Positions 47,313-56,337 of a stretch of DNA of 64,000 nt are shown piece by piece. This DNA comes from Cycloclasticus sp. 46_120_T64 (GTDB lineage: Bacteria; Pseudomonadota; Gammaproteobacteria; Methylococcales; Cycloclasticaceae): the NCBI GenBank assembly GCA_002162695.1, contig MAAM01000010.1:62001-126000 (forward strand), given 5' to 3'. A model generated the notes under the pieces. It saw only the letters and a program-made list of their open reading frames with translations. It did not search any database and had not been told where the DNA came from. Made by a program: the position numbers and the translations under genes. Within the stretch, counting starts at the first letter, position 1. Each line of letters opens with the position of its first letter.

Positions 47313-49217
47313 ATGTCTTTATCGAAACAATTATTACTTCTTATCTCGGCGCTATTTTTGATGATTTTTAGCGTTAATTTTGTCTTGAGTGTGGATAATA
47401 TTCGCAGCTATTTAGAAGGTGAGTCGCAGGTGCACGCGCAAGACACAGCGACTTCACTGGGTTTATCGCTGAGTCCTTATTTGGCTGATGAGAAAGACCC
47501 CGTATTAGAAACGATGATGAACGCAATCTTCGATCGGGGGTATTACAAGGAAATAAAATTAGTGGGGGTGGAGGGCGAACCCTTAGTCACCTTGCGTAAT
47601 GATGAGGTGGAGGAATCGGTGCCAGAGTGGTTTATTGCGCTGGTGCCGATGGAAACGGCGAGTGCGGACAGCGAAATTAGTTCTGGCTGGAGCATCAGCG
47701 GTGTGGTAAGTGTGGCGATAAACCCAGGTTATGCCTATTACAAGCTGTATGAACAAGTGATCACCAGTTTCTATTATTCCTTGGGTGCTTTTGCGTTGTC
47801 GGTCACCTTGTTATTGCTGGTATTGCAAATCACCTTGTCCTCTTTAAAAAGAATCGGCCGTATGGCAGAGACAATTGCCCAAGGCAATTATGACGTTATT
47901 GAGCGCTTACCGTGGACCTCCGAGGTGAGGCGGGTGGCCCAATCGATGAATATTATGTCTAACAAGATTGCGAAGGTGATTGATAACCTTAATAAGAAAC
48001 TTGAGCGTGTTGGGCAGAAATTACAACTGGATGAGTTGACCGGCTTAGGCAAAAAGAGTGGTTTTAATGAAGATATGGATGAATTGCTTGCTTCGAATGG
48101 GCACGGCTTTGTTTTTCTGATAAAGCTTGATGCCTTAAGCAGCTTGGTTAAAGAGCTAGGTCGTGATGAGGTCGATATATTCATCCGAGACTTTGCTGAA
48201 ATATTAAAAGGCTCTACGCAGGTCGGTACTGCCGGCGAGCTATCGGCATACCGTATTTTTGGTTCTGAATTTATATTATTAGCAAGGAATACGGGGGAAA
48301 CACAGGCTAAAATTCTGATGAATTCCTTAAGCACACGGTTTAGTACGTTAGCGAAAAAATATCATAAAGATGATATTGCACATATTGGCGGGGCTTCTTA
48401 TGACCCGTTTAGTTCGATTGATACGGTGCAATTAGCGGCTACCGAGGCCTATGAACAGGCGGTATTAATTGGTGCGAACAGCTATTACTTGCGCAAAGGC
48501 GATGACCGAGTTAAGGATATGGTCGAATGGAAAGAGCTGGTTTTTGATGTTATCGATAATGCTTCGTACCGAGTGTCTTACCTTGATCCTGTGACCAATC
48601 TGCAGTCGGGTGAGCTCATCATGAAAGAGGTTTTTTCTGCAGTATCCGATAAGCAAGGCGAGACTGTTTCGATAGCCACCTTCGTTTCGATTGCTGAAAA
48701 GTTTGTGAAAATTGTAGACCTAGACAAGGGCGTTACCCAACGGGTCGTCGAGTATATGGGCGCGCAAGAAGTATCACATTTTATGGCGATTAACCTATCG
48801 AATCGAACGATTAAAAATAGTGATTTCAGGGTCTGGCTGGGAAGGTTGTTAACCGAAAATCAAGCCTTAGCCGATAACTTAGTGTTTAGTTTATCCGCCT
48901 ATGCAGTTGGTAAGGAAGTGGCTGCCTATCAGGAGTTTATACGCTTTGTACAAGGGCTGAATGCGAAGGTGATGATCAAGCGTTTCGAAACACAGTCCTT
49001 ATCGGCGAGTATCGTTAAAGAACTAAAACCAGACTTTATTCGTTTGGCGAGGAATATCGCCGATGGTATTGCCAAGGATGCGGCTAAACAAGATTTTAGC
49101 GGGACGATGGTTGAAATTGCCGACTTGCTGAATATCCAGGTGCTGGCTGAAAATGTGCAGTCAGATGAGGATTTAGCGTTCTTGAAAAGCTCCGGTATCG
49201 AGGGCGCTAGCCGCTAA
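47313..49217 (+). CDS. lapD: LapD-like inner-membrane c-di-GMP receptor
   Basis: The 634-residue protein has an N-terminal helix (about 5-27), a periplasmic LapD/MoxY-type output domain (about 28-150), a second helix (about 152-175), a HAMP domain, and GGDEF and EAL domains that are both degenerate: the GGDEF site reads FGSEF and no EAL, DDFGTG or AEGVET catalytic set remains. It should therefore bind c-di-GMP without making or cleaving it. In the Lap model, c-di-GMP-bound LapD sequesters the protease LapG and keeps the adhesin on the surface. lapG follows after 9 bp, supporting the call. Confidence 0.9.
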   Translation: MSLSKQLLLLISALFLMIFSVNFVLSVDNIRSYLEGESQVHAQDTATSLGLSLSPYLADEKDPVLETMMNAIFDRGYYKEIKLVGVEGEPLVTLRNDEVEESVPEWFIALVPMETASADSEISSGWSISGVVSVAINPGYAYYKLYEQVITSFYYSLGAFALSVTLLLLVLQITLSSLKRIGRMAETIAQGNYDVIERLPWTSEVRRVAQSMNIMSNKIAKVIDNLNKKLERVGQKLQLDELTGLGKKSGFNEDMDELLASNGHGFVFLIKLDALSSLVKELGRDEVDIFIRDFAEILKGSTQVGTAGELSAYRIFGSEFILLARNTGETQAKILMNSLSTRFSTLAKKYHKDDIAHIGGASYDPFSSIDTVQLAATEAYEQAVLIGANSYYLRKGDDRVKDMVEWKELVFDVIDNASYRVSYLDPVTNLQSGELIMKEVFSAVSDKQGETVSIATFVSIAEKFVKIVDLDKGVTQRVVEYMGAQEVSHFMAINLSNRTIKNSDFRVWLGRLLTENQALADNLVFSLSAYAVGKEVAAYQEFIRFVQGLNAKVMIKRFETQSLSASIVKELKPDFIRLARNIADGIAKDAAKQDFSGTMVEIADLLNIQVLAENVQSDEDLAFLKSSGIEGASR

Positions 49218-49226
49218 AACATAACG

Positions 49227-49910
49227 GTGAAAGTCATGGCACAAGGTGTGGATAGGCTGATAAAGTTTGTTTTATGCGCAGGACTGGGCGTATTGGCGTT
49301 AATGCTTGCTCTTGCTGCGCCAGCAGCCCTCGACTTTAGCGCCGAGTTGTTATTAAAAATTAAAGATCGTTATGGCGAAGCGGCATCTACCCGGGTGTTA
49401 CGCTGGCAAACCTTGATTGACTCAGCGAAAGATTTACCGGAAAAAGAAAAGTTAAAACGGGTTAATGATTTTTTTAACCAGCAAATTGAGTTTGTTGATG
49501 ATGATTATTTGTGGGGTGTTAATGACTATTGGGCGACACCGCTTGAAATGTTGGCGCGCGGTGCGGGTGATTGCGAAGATTATTCAATTGCCAAATACTT
49601 CACCCTGCGTGAGCTCGGTGTTGACGATAAGAAGATAAGAATCACCTATGTTAAGGCGATTGAGCTTAATCAGGCGCACATGGTGTTAACCTTTTTCGAA
49701 ACCCCTCGTTCAATACCTCTAGTACTGGATAACTTAATTCCAGCTATTAAATTAGCGACCAAGCGTCGTGATTTGTTACCGGTGTATAGTTTTAATGGTT
49801 CGGGACTATGGCTGGCTAAATCTCGTGGTAGTGGTAAGCGGGTTGGTAACTCTAGCCGTTTGGATAAATGGGGTGGGCTGAAAAGTCGGATGATGAATAA
49901 GCGTTTTTAG
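49227..49910 (+). CDS. lapG: LapG-type periplasmic cysteine protease
   Basis: This 227-residue BTLCP-family protein has an N-terminal hydrophobic signal/anchor (about 11-34). The catalytic triad is visible: Cys116 in GAGDCEDYSIAKY, His151 in QAHMVL and Asp168 in LDNLIP, with spacing like P. fluorescens LapG (135/172/189). The DDDYLWGVNDYWATP stretch holds the calcium-binding acidic residues. LapG cuts the N-terminus of LapA/BapA adhesins when c-di-GMP is low, releasing cells from biofilm. It is paired with lapD. Confidence 0.93.
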   Translation: MKVMAQGVDRLIKFVLCAGLGVLALMLALAAPAALDFSAELLLKIKDRYGEAASTRVLRWQTLIDSAKDLPEKEKLKRVNDFFNQQIEFVDDDYLWGVNDYWATPLEMLARGAGDCEDYSIAKYFTLRELGVDDKKIRITYVKAIELNQAHMVLTFFETPRSIPLVLDNLIPAIKLATKRRDLLPVYSFNGSGLWLAKSRGSGKRVGNSSRLDKWGGLKSRMMNKRF

Positions 49911-49949
49911 CGGCTGTTAGGATCTAAAAATAGCAGCCTGTCGATATAA

Positions 49950-49981
49950 AAAAGGCCAGTAACTGAGTTACTGGCCTTTTT
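49950..49981. terminator. bidirectional intrinsic terminator between lapG and lapE
   Basis: A 14-bp perfect stem (AAAAGGCCAGTAAC with GTTACTGGCCTTTT), loop TGA, has T runs in both directions. It serves the convergent lapG and TolC-like genes. Confidence 0.9.
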
Positions 49982-49999
49982 ATTTAAAACCGTGAAGAT

Positions 50000-51520
50000 T
50001 TAGTCCGTTGTACAACCGGTATAAAATCCAGCGCTATTCACGCCATCAACACAGGCTTTTCTTGTTGCAGTCAGCTCACTCACTGCTTCAGTTGCTTCAA
50101 TAGCTACTTCTGCTGTTTCAGCCGCCGGTGCAGCTTCTGCTTGTTGCTTAGCGTACGTTGCAGGGACCGTTATTTTTTGTGAACTTCCAATCCATGATTC
50201 AACTTCAGGCAGGATAGCGGTTGCTTCCGGCAAATTGACTTGTAGGAATTTGTTTAACTCACCTGCGCTAGCAAGGATACGGAACTGAGAGTATAGCTCG
50301 TCGTATTTAGCGTTAGCGTAAGCACTCTTAGCAACAAACATTTCATTCGCCGAATCTAACAAATCTAGTAATGAGCGGCGGCCAATATTGAACTGCTTTT
50401 GATACGCTTCATTGCTTTTAATGCTTGAATCTTGATGACTTTCAAAGAAGGCCATTTGGCTCTTAACCGTTTGGTGTGCGATCCATGATAAACGCATGCT
50501 TTCTACAGCTTGTCTATAGGTGTTGTCTCGAATACTTTTGGCTTGGTTAATGAGCTGAGCGGTTTCTTTACGACGTGCAGTATCTCTGCCACCGTTGTAG
50601 AGGTTGTAACGTAAACGGAACATCGCAGATGCGTCTTCGTTAACACCTTCGATACCATCAATATCTTTATTGTGACTGGCGCTTAGTTCAAGGTCCACAC
50701 GCGGCATAAAGGCTGTTTTAGCCGTTGCGTGCTGGGCGATAGCTGATTCAATGTCGGCATTCGCAGACTTTAAGATGGGGTGGTTTGCTATCGCGTTATC
50801 AACCGCTAAATCAAAACTAGCTGGTAAGGCTTCAGCTGGGGCATTAACGGGCTCCAAATCGTGTGGAAGCTTGCCAACGACTCTTAGATAAGCTGTTTGA
50901 GCATCTTTAAGGTTGCCAATTTCAGAAAATGAATTTCTTTGCGCCAAAGCTAAGCGGCCTGTTGATTGCTCAACATCGGCTCTACGACCAACGCCGCGAT
51001 TACTTCTAGACTCGATTTGCTCGTTAGTGCGTTTATGAACACTTAGGTTTTCATTGGCTAAGTTTAATAATTCTTCACGACGTAATACATTTAAATAAGC
51101 TTCAACGGCGTTTAGGGCAGTAATTTCGGCTTGACCAAAGACGGTGTAGGCGCGTGAATTGGTTCTAGCTGTTTGACGTTTAACTTCGCTAGACGTTGCG
51201 AATCCATCGTAGATCATTTGTCTAAGTTGGATTGATGCTTCATCCCTGCCTAAGGATTTTGAGCCTTCACCTGCCGCTTCGGTGGTGGTGTTTAAGCTAC
51301 GCTCCCAGCCGGCACCGACAGAAATATCAACTGTTGGGAAAAAACCAGCCTTTGCTTGGCTTATTTCTTGTTCAACAGCAAGCCGCTCAGACGATGCAGA
51401 TTGGATTTCTGGGTTTTCATTAACGGTATATTGAATTGCTTGTTGTAGGGTTTCAGCGTGGACACTGCCTAGGCTGAGTGCCAAGAGGCCGCTAACGGCG
51501 AGGGATGTTTTATATTTCAT
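50000..51520 (-). CDS. lapE: TolC-like outer-membrane channel of a type I secretion system (LapE-like)
   Basis: The 506-residue protein has a signal peptide ending near VHA-ETLQQAI, and two repeats of the OEP fold: helices with coiled-coil pattern and strands such as FFPTVDISVGAGWER and FMPRVDLELSASHNK. It forms the outer-membrane channel that, with the LapB ATPase and LapC adaptor, exports a large RTX adhesin. The C-terminal 70 residues are an Ala/Glu-rich extension and a Cys-containing end beyond the usual TolC fold. It is the last gene of the lapB-lapC-luxR-lapE run. Confidence 0.9.
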   Translation of the reverse strand: MKYKTSLAVSGLLALSLGSVHAETLQQAIQYTVNENPEIQSASSERLAVEQEISQAKAGFFPTVDISVGAGWERSLNTTTEAAGEGSKSLGRDEASIQLRQMIYDGFATSSEVKRQTARTNSRAYTVFGQAEITALNAVEAYLNVLRREELLNLANENLSVHKRTNEQIESRSNRGVGRRADVEQSTGRLALAQRNSFSEIGNLKDAQTAYLRVVGKLPHDLEPVNAPAEALPASFDLAVDNAIANHPILKSANADIESAIAQHATAKTAFMPRVDLELSASHNKDIDGIEGVNEDASAMFRLRYNLYNGGRDTARRKETAQLINQAKSIRDNTYRQAVESMRLSWIAHQTVKSQMAFFESHQDSSIKSNEAYQKQFNIGRRSLLDLLDSANEMFVAKSAYANAKYDELYSQFRILASAGELNKFLQVNLPEATAILPEVESWIGSSQKITVPATYAKQQAEAAPAAETAEVAIEATEAVSELTATRKACVDGVNSAGFYTGCTTD

Positions 51521-51600
51521 AAGTTCCTTTTATAAATGTATTGGTTTTAATAGGTTTTATAAGCACATAGCCTGAAATTTAACCTATGTCTGTTTGTCGG

Positions 51601-52230
51601 TCAACTATATTCTTTAATGTATAGAGCTAGGTGAAGCCGGTCGTTGACTTTTAGCTTTTTGAAAGTTGAGGTTAAGTGTGCCTTCACGGTTCTTTCAGAA
51701 ATACCGAGCTTAGAGGCGATGGTTTTATTATTCTCGCCTTCGCGAATCATATTCGCCACATCACGCTCCCTCGCCGATAGGCTCTTTAGTAGTGCGACAG
51801 ACTCAATCGAATCGCTAGCTTTCTTTTCTTGTAAGGGGTCAGCTTTCATTTTTACTAAGGTGCCGATGACTTGGGGGACCAAATGGCGCTGAATCCATAC
51901 GTCACCTTTTAGCACGCTATAAATGGCTTGCAATAATAATTTAGCCGGTTCGCATTCCCCGCAGTAGCCGGCAGCACCGTGTACTAGGGCGTTTATTTGT
52001 TTGCTTTCAGGCCAGTCTTGACCAATGACAAGAAAACGGCTCGTTTTATTGGCAAATAAAAGGGTTAGACTGTCATCCTCATCAATTAGCTTTGAATCAA
52101 TGACCACTACGGCGGCGCCGTTAAAGTCACTAGCTTGAGATGCCGTGCTAAGGTCAAAGTGACTAATTAGTGCATGAGACCATAGCTTTATTAACGTTTG
52201 ATTGTTAGAAAATATAACAATATTTTGCAT
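51601..52230 (-). CDS. LuxR-type regulator with degenerate receiver domain
   Basis: The 209-residue protein has a C-terminal LuxR helix-turn-helix (LSARERDVANMIREGENNKTIASKLGISERTVKAHLTSTFKKLKV). The N-terminal 120 residues resemble a receiver domain, with a possible acceptor Asp45 (VVVIDSK), but the acidic pair expected near residues 8-9 is replaced by SNN, so phosphorylation is doubtful. No histidine kinase is nearby. It lies inside the secretion operon between the adaptor and channel genes and probably controls adhesin or secretion expression. Confidence 0.87.
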   Translation of the reverse strand: MQNIVIFSNNQTLIKLWSHALISHFDLSTASQASDFNGAAVVVIDSKLIDEDDSLTLLFANKTSRFLVIGQDWPESKQINALVHGAAGYCGECEPAKLLLQAIYSVLKGDVWIQRHLVPQVIGTLVKMKADPLQEKKASDSIESVALLKSLSARERDVANMIREGENNKTIASKLGISERTVKAHLTSTFKKLKVNDRLHLALYIKEYS

Positions 52231-52279
52231 CTATTTAACCTTGTTCCGCCAAGTTATTATTTTAGGTTGGGCTATCAAC

Positions 52280-53635
52280 TTAACGCTCCCTTAATGCGCG
52301 TTGTTGGGCTTTCAATATAGGTTTAAGGATGTAATCTAACACAGATTTTTTCCCAGTCAAGATATCAACCTCGGCGGTCATGCCGGCAATAATATTTAAT
52401 TTAGCGCCATGTTTTTCAAGGTAGTTCTTATTGGTTCGTAAACGAATAATGTAATAGTTCTCACCATCTTCTTCGTTGGTGATGGTATCGGCGCTGATAT
52501 GTTCTAACTCAGCCTCCAAGCCCCCATAAATGGAAAAATCATAGGCGGTTAGTTTGACGATCGCTTTTTGACCGGGGTGCAAAAATGCGATGTCAGCGGG
52601 GCGAATTTCCGCTTCAATGAGCAATTGGTCCTCTAGCGGAACAATTTCAAGCAAGTCCATCCCTGGCTGAATGACACCACCAACGGTAGTGACCTTTAAT
52701 TGTTTAATAATACCTTTAACGGGTGATATTACGCGGGTTCTCGTGACCCGATCTTCCAGTGCGAGGGTCGATTCACTGGTTCTATCTAATTCGGCTTTGG
52801 CTTGATTGAGTTCTTCTAGAGCTTTGGTTTGGAAGCGAATTTTAGTTTCAGATAATTTATTTTTTGCCTCATCGAGCGCCGATTTAACGCGGGGTATAGA
52901 GAGTCTGGCGGCGGTTAGTTGGCCCCGTAAGTCGTTTGCTTCGCGTTTAATGCGTAATAACTCTACTCTGGACATCGCGCCTTCATCGACCAAGGGAGCG
53001 GACATGTCGACTTCTTCTTTTAATAGAAGATAACTTCTAGATATTTGGCTTGCTTTGGCTTTTAATTCAATGAGCTCCTGGCCCCGTTGAATAATCTGTT
53101 CATCTAAAATTTTTGTACTGGCCTCTAATTCATTACGGCGTGACTCAAACAGCTGCCTTGCGTTATGAGCAATCTCGGGTGCAATGGTTAAGACTTCTTT
53201 CGGGATGGTGAGTACTTTGTTGTCGACTTCAGCAGATAGACGTGCGGTAGCAGCTAATAACTCGTAGTACTTCAGTTTGTTTTCATTAAGGGATGATGAG
53301 AAACGAACCGCGTCGAGTTGCAGCAAGGCTTGGCCTTTTTCCACTTGCTGGCCTTCTTTGACGAGAATTTCGGCTAAAATTCCGCCTTCTAAGTTTTGAA
53401 TGACTTGGATATGGCTGGCGGGGGTTGTTTTACCCGAGCCTCGGGTGACTTCGTCGAGTTCGGCGAAGTTGGCCCAGGTGATGGCGATAAAAAAGAAGCT
53501 AATGAATAACCATAAAATAATATGACTTTGTATCGAGGCACCGTAGAGGCTGGCAGAGTTAACATCGGTTATGTAGACCTGGTCTTCGGCGTGTTGCTGG
53601 TATTGTTTTCTGATGTTTTTTATTGTTGTTAACAT
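52280..53635 (-). CDS. lapC: HlyD-family membrane fusion protein (LapC-like)
   Basis: The 451-residue adaptor has one N-terminal membrane helix (about 35-57, IILWLFISFFFIAITWANF), then TRGSGKTTPASHIQVIQNLEGGILAEILVKEGQQVEKGQ, a biotinyl-lipoyl half-motif, a long coiled-coil hairpin (about 130-300), and the second half IKQLKVTTVGGVIQPGMDLLEIVP. It bridges the inner-membrane ATPase to the TolC-like channel. It starts 2 bp after the ATPase gene, so the two are coupled. Confidence 0.94.
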   Translation of the reverse strand: MLTTIKNIRKQYQQHAEDQVYITDVNSASLYGASIQSHIILWLFISFFFIAITWANFAELDEVTRGSGKTTPASHIQVIQNLEGGILAEILVKEGQQVEKGQALLQLDAVRFSSSLNENKLKYYELLAATARLSAEVDNKVLTIPKEVLTIAPEIAHNARQLFESRRNELEASTKILDEQIIQRGQELIELKAKASQISRSYLLLKEEVDMSAPLVDEGAMSRVELLRIKREANDLRGQLTAARLSIPRVKSALDEAKNKLSETKIRFQTKALEELNQAKAELDRTSESTLALEDRVTRTRVISPVKGIIKQLKVTTVGGVIQPGMDLLEIVPLEDQLLIEAEIRPADIAFLHPGQKAIVKLTAYDFSIYGGLEAELEHISADTITNEEDGENYYIIRLRTNKNYLEKHGAKLNIIAGMTAEVDILTGKKSVLDYILKPILKAQQRALRER

Positions 53636-53637
53636 GA

Positions 53638-55797
53638 TTAGTTTGAGACCTTGATTTGGCCTTTTTTCAGGGCCTCGAGTACTTTTTCTTTAGGGCCATC
53701 GGCCATGATTTTTGCACCATCCATGACGATTAAGCGATCGACTAGGGTCAGTAAGGATGCGCGGTGGGTCACCAAGATGAGTGTTTGTTGGTTAAGTTGT
53801 TTAGATAAACGTTCTTTAAATTGCGCCTCGGTGCTGTTATCCATCGAGTTACTGGGTTCATCCATGATAAATATCGGTGGCGATAGTAGTAAGGAGCGAG
53901 CAACCGCGACGCTTTGACGTTGTCCGCCAGACAGTGACGCGCCACGTTCGCCTACGGGCATATCGAAGCCTTCTGGGTGGCGATTGACAAATCGGCTGAC
54001 CCCCGATACTTCGGCTGCGCGTAAAATAGCGGTGTCATCGGCGAAACGCGAGCCGAAGGTGATGTTATCTTTGACACTGCCAAAAATTAAGGAAATATCT
54101 TGTGGTACATAGCCAATTTGGCGACGTAAATCAGTCGGGTCAATTTGCCTGATATCGGTGCCATCGATCAAAATTGAGCCCTCTTGGGGTTCGTACATAC
54201 CGAGCATTAGCTTCTCGATGGTACTTTTACCCGAACCAATACGGCCAATAAAACCAACGCGCTCGCCAGCTTTAATTTTAAAAGATATATCATCTAGTGC
54301 CTTAATTGGCTGTTCTGGGTAGCTAAAGCTAATACGTTTAAATTCAATATCGCCTTTAAACGTTGGCCGGTGCAGGTACTTCTTCCCGGGTTCACGTTCC
54401 ACCGGTAAGGCCATCATATTGGTTAGCGTATCAAGAGAAGTACGGGCTTGGTGGTAGCGGGTTAATAATGAGGCGACTTGCCCAACCGGAGCCAGCGCGC
54501 GGCCGGTTAAGATGGTGCAGGCAATTAAAGCACCCATGGTTAGCTCGCCCTCAGATATTTTATAAACACCCAGCACCACGACAGAAATAGACGCCATTTG
54601 GGTTAAAAAAGCGGTGAAATTGACGGCCATAGAGGAATAAAAACGAGACTTAAGGCTTAAACGAGAAATATGACCAATACTCTGTTCCCATTTACCTTGC
54701 ATTTGCCCTTCGGCCCCCGAGCTTTTTATCGAGTCTAAGTTACTAAGGGACTCAATGAGGATGGCGCTTTTCTGCGTCGAGTGTTTGAATAATTCATTAA
54801 TGGTGTTTTTAAGGGGTTTTTGTACTGCCATGCCTCCCAAAATAGCTAAGGGTAAAACGCATAGAGGGATAAGCGCTAAGTTACCACCGAGCATGTAAAT
54901 GACGCCAAGGAAAATAAATAAGAAGGGCAGGTCGATTAAGGTGGTTAAGGTCGCCGAGGTTAAGAAGTCTCGAAATGATTCGAACTCACTTAAATTACTA
55001 GCGAAGGCACCGACAGATTTGGGCCTGTTTTCCATTTTAATGCCCATGACTTTTTCAAAAATAGTCGCGGACAAAATTATATCGGAACGTTTCCCGGCAA
55101 CATCGATGAAATAGCCTCGTAGCCCCTTCATGATGAAATCGAAGGTAAAGACAATCGTTACCCCAATCGCCAATACCCAGAGCGTTTCAAGCGCGTGGTT
55201 CGGTACCACCCGATCGTATACGTTCATGATAAACAACGGCGAGGCTAAGGCGAATAAATTAATTAACAGGGATGCCGCTAAGGCTTCACCATAAATAGGC
55301 CATGACTTGTAAATAACGTCCCAAAACCAGTGTTTAGCCTTTGGAATGGCGGAGTCTTCCGCTCTTTCATCAAAGCTATGGTTGACTTGAATAAAGAAAG
55401 CCGCGCCGCTGTACTCCTCGTCGAGGGTGTTTACGGGGATTGTTTTTTCGCCGCTATCGGTTTCTGGAAGAATGACCGTGCAAGAGTCGCCTTGTTGGGC
55501 AATCAATACACAGGTTTTGTTGTCTTTTAGCAATAAGACGGCAGGCAATACTAAATTGGAAATTTCAGCGAGCGGGCGACGTACTAGGCCGGTAGAAAAG
55601 CCTGCGCGTTGGGCGGCTCTAACAAATAATGAAGGGCTGAGTTTATTGTCGACCAGCGGTAGCCCGGCGGTCAATGAATCGGCTGAGTGTGGTGAGTGTA
55701 AGAGTTTACAGACAGATAGTAAGGCTAATAATAAGGGGTCGTCATGGCCACCTATCGTTGATATTTTTTCTGGGGTAGTATCGAGTGCAGCTGTCAT
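53638..55797 (-). CDS. lapB: type I secretion ABC ATPase/permease (LapB-like)
   Basis: The 719-residue protein has an N-terminal peptidase-C39-like domain without the catalytic Cys (DPLLLALL), i.e. the inactive CLD of RTX exporters, then six membrane helices, and an ABC domain with GFIGRIGSGKSTIEK (Walker A), LSGGQRQSVAVARSLLL (signature) and IFIMDEPSNSMD (Walker B). The inactive N-domain is known to hold unfolded substrate. It heads the operon lapB-lapC-luxR-lapE, and is divergent from a small acidic-protein gene. Confidence 0.95.
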   Translation of the reverse strand: MTAALDTTPEKISTIGGHDDPLLLALLSVCKLLHSPHSADSLTAGLPLVDNKLSPSLFVRAAQRAGFSTGLVRRPLAEISNLVLPAVLLLKDNKTCVLIAQQGDSCTVILPETDSGEKTIPVNTLDEEYSGAAFFIQVNHSFDERAEDSAIPKAKHWFWDVIYKSWPIYGEALAASLLINLFALASPLFIMNVYDRVVPNHALETLWVLAIGVTIVFTFDFIMKGLRGYFIDVAGKRSDIILSATIFEKVMGIKMENRPKSVGAFASNLSEFESFRDFLTSATLTTLIDLPFLFIFLGVIYMLGGNLALIPLCVLPLAILGGMAVQKPLKNTINELFKHSTQKSAILIESLSNLDSIKSSGAEGQMQGKWEQSIGHISRLSLKSRFYSSMAVNFTAFLTQMASISVVVLGVYKISEGELTMGALIACTILTGRALAPVGQVASLLTRYHQARTSLDTLTNMMALPVEREPGKKYLHRPTFKGDIEFKRISFSYPEQPIKALDDISFKIKAGERVGFIGRIGSGKSTIEKLMLGMYEPQEGSILIDGTDIRQIDPTDLRRQIGYVPQDISLIFGSVKDNITFGSRFADDTAILRAAEVSGVSRFVNRHPEGFDMPVGERGASLSGGQRQSVAVARSLLLSPPIFIMDEPSNSMDNSTEAQFKERLSKQLNQQTLILVTHRASLLTLVDRLIVMDGAKIMADGPKEKVLEALKKGQIKVSN

Positions 55798-55919
55798 TGT
55801 CTATCCATATAGCTGGGAATTATGCGTTAAACGTCTAGTTACGCGGGCTAGGTTTGATTATTATTGTCGAATTAGTGATACTAACTCAATTTTTAGAAAA
55901 TGCAATCGGAGCCCGTAAT

Positions 55920-56258
55920 ATGCCTTATGTTCAGCGTAGTGAGCAAGGTGAAATCACCTCGTTAAATGATTCGCCCAGTAATGATAATAATGAGTGGTTA
56001 GACGATAATCATGACGATGTGCTCGGTTTTTTGCAGCAGGGGGGGCGAGCTAGTGCATTAAAACAATCGCTCGATGCGAGTGATGTTGATATGGCGAGGG
56101 TGATGGAAGATGTCATCGACATCTTGATGGAGAAGCAGGTGTTCGTTTTCACTGAATTACCGGAGGCGGTGCAAGATAAGTTAAATAAACGTAAACAACT
56201 ACGCGAAGATGTGAATGCTTTAACTAACTTAATTGCCGAGGAAGACGATATTTTGTAA
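55920..56258 (+). CDS. small acidic conserved hypothetical protein divergent from lapB
   Basis: ATG 55920 gives a 112-residue protein, MPYVQRSEQGEITSLND, with a disordered acidic segment (about 20-35) and a helical C-terminal domain including MARVMEDVIDILMEKQVFVFTELPEAVQDKLNKRKQLREDVNAL. There is no signal peptide. I do recall similar small proteins beside other genes in marine gammaproteobacteria but no established function. The frame is open upstream to 55854 without good start support. Its divergent position, about 120 bp from lapB, suggests that the two may share regulation; a role in adhesin export is only inference. Confidence 0.65.
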   Translation: MPYVQRSEQGEITSLNDSPSNDNNEWLDDNHDDVLGFLQQGGRASALKQSLDASDVDMARVMEDVIDILMEKQVFVFTELPEAVQDKLNKRKQLREDVNALTNLIAEEDDIL

Positions 56259-56337
56259 GGCGTGTTTTTGTGGGGAGCGCAGAGCTGGGGGTGTGTATAT
56301 ATGGAAACGCTCAGTGAGCGCCCATTAGTCGGCGCGT

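Noticed and set aside
55427-55919. 163-codon plus-strand ORF overlapping lapB and the small acidic gene
   Set aside because: Most of it is antisense to the conserved N-terminal domain of LapB, and its start has no support.
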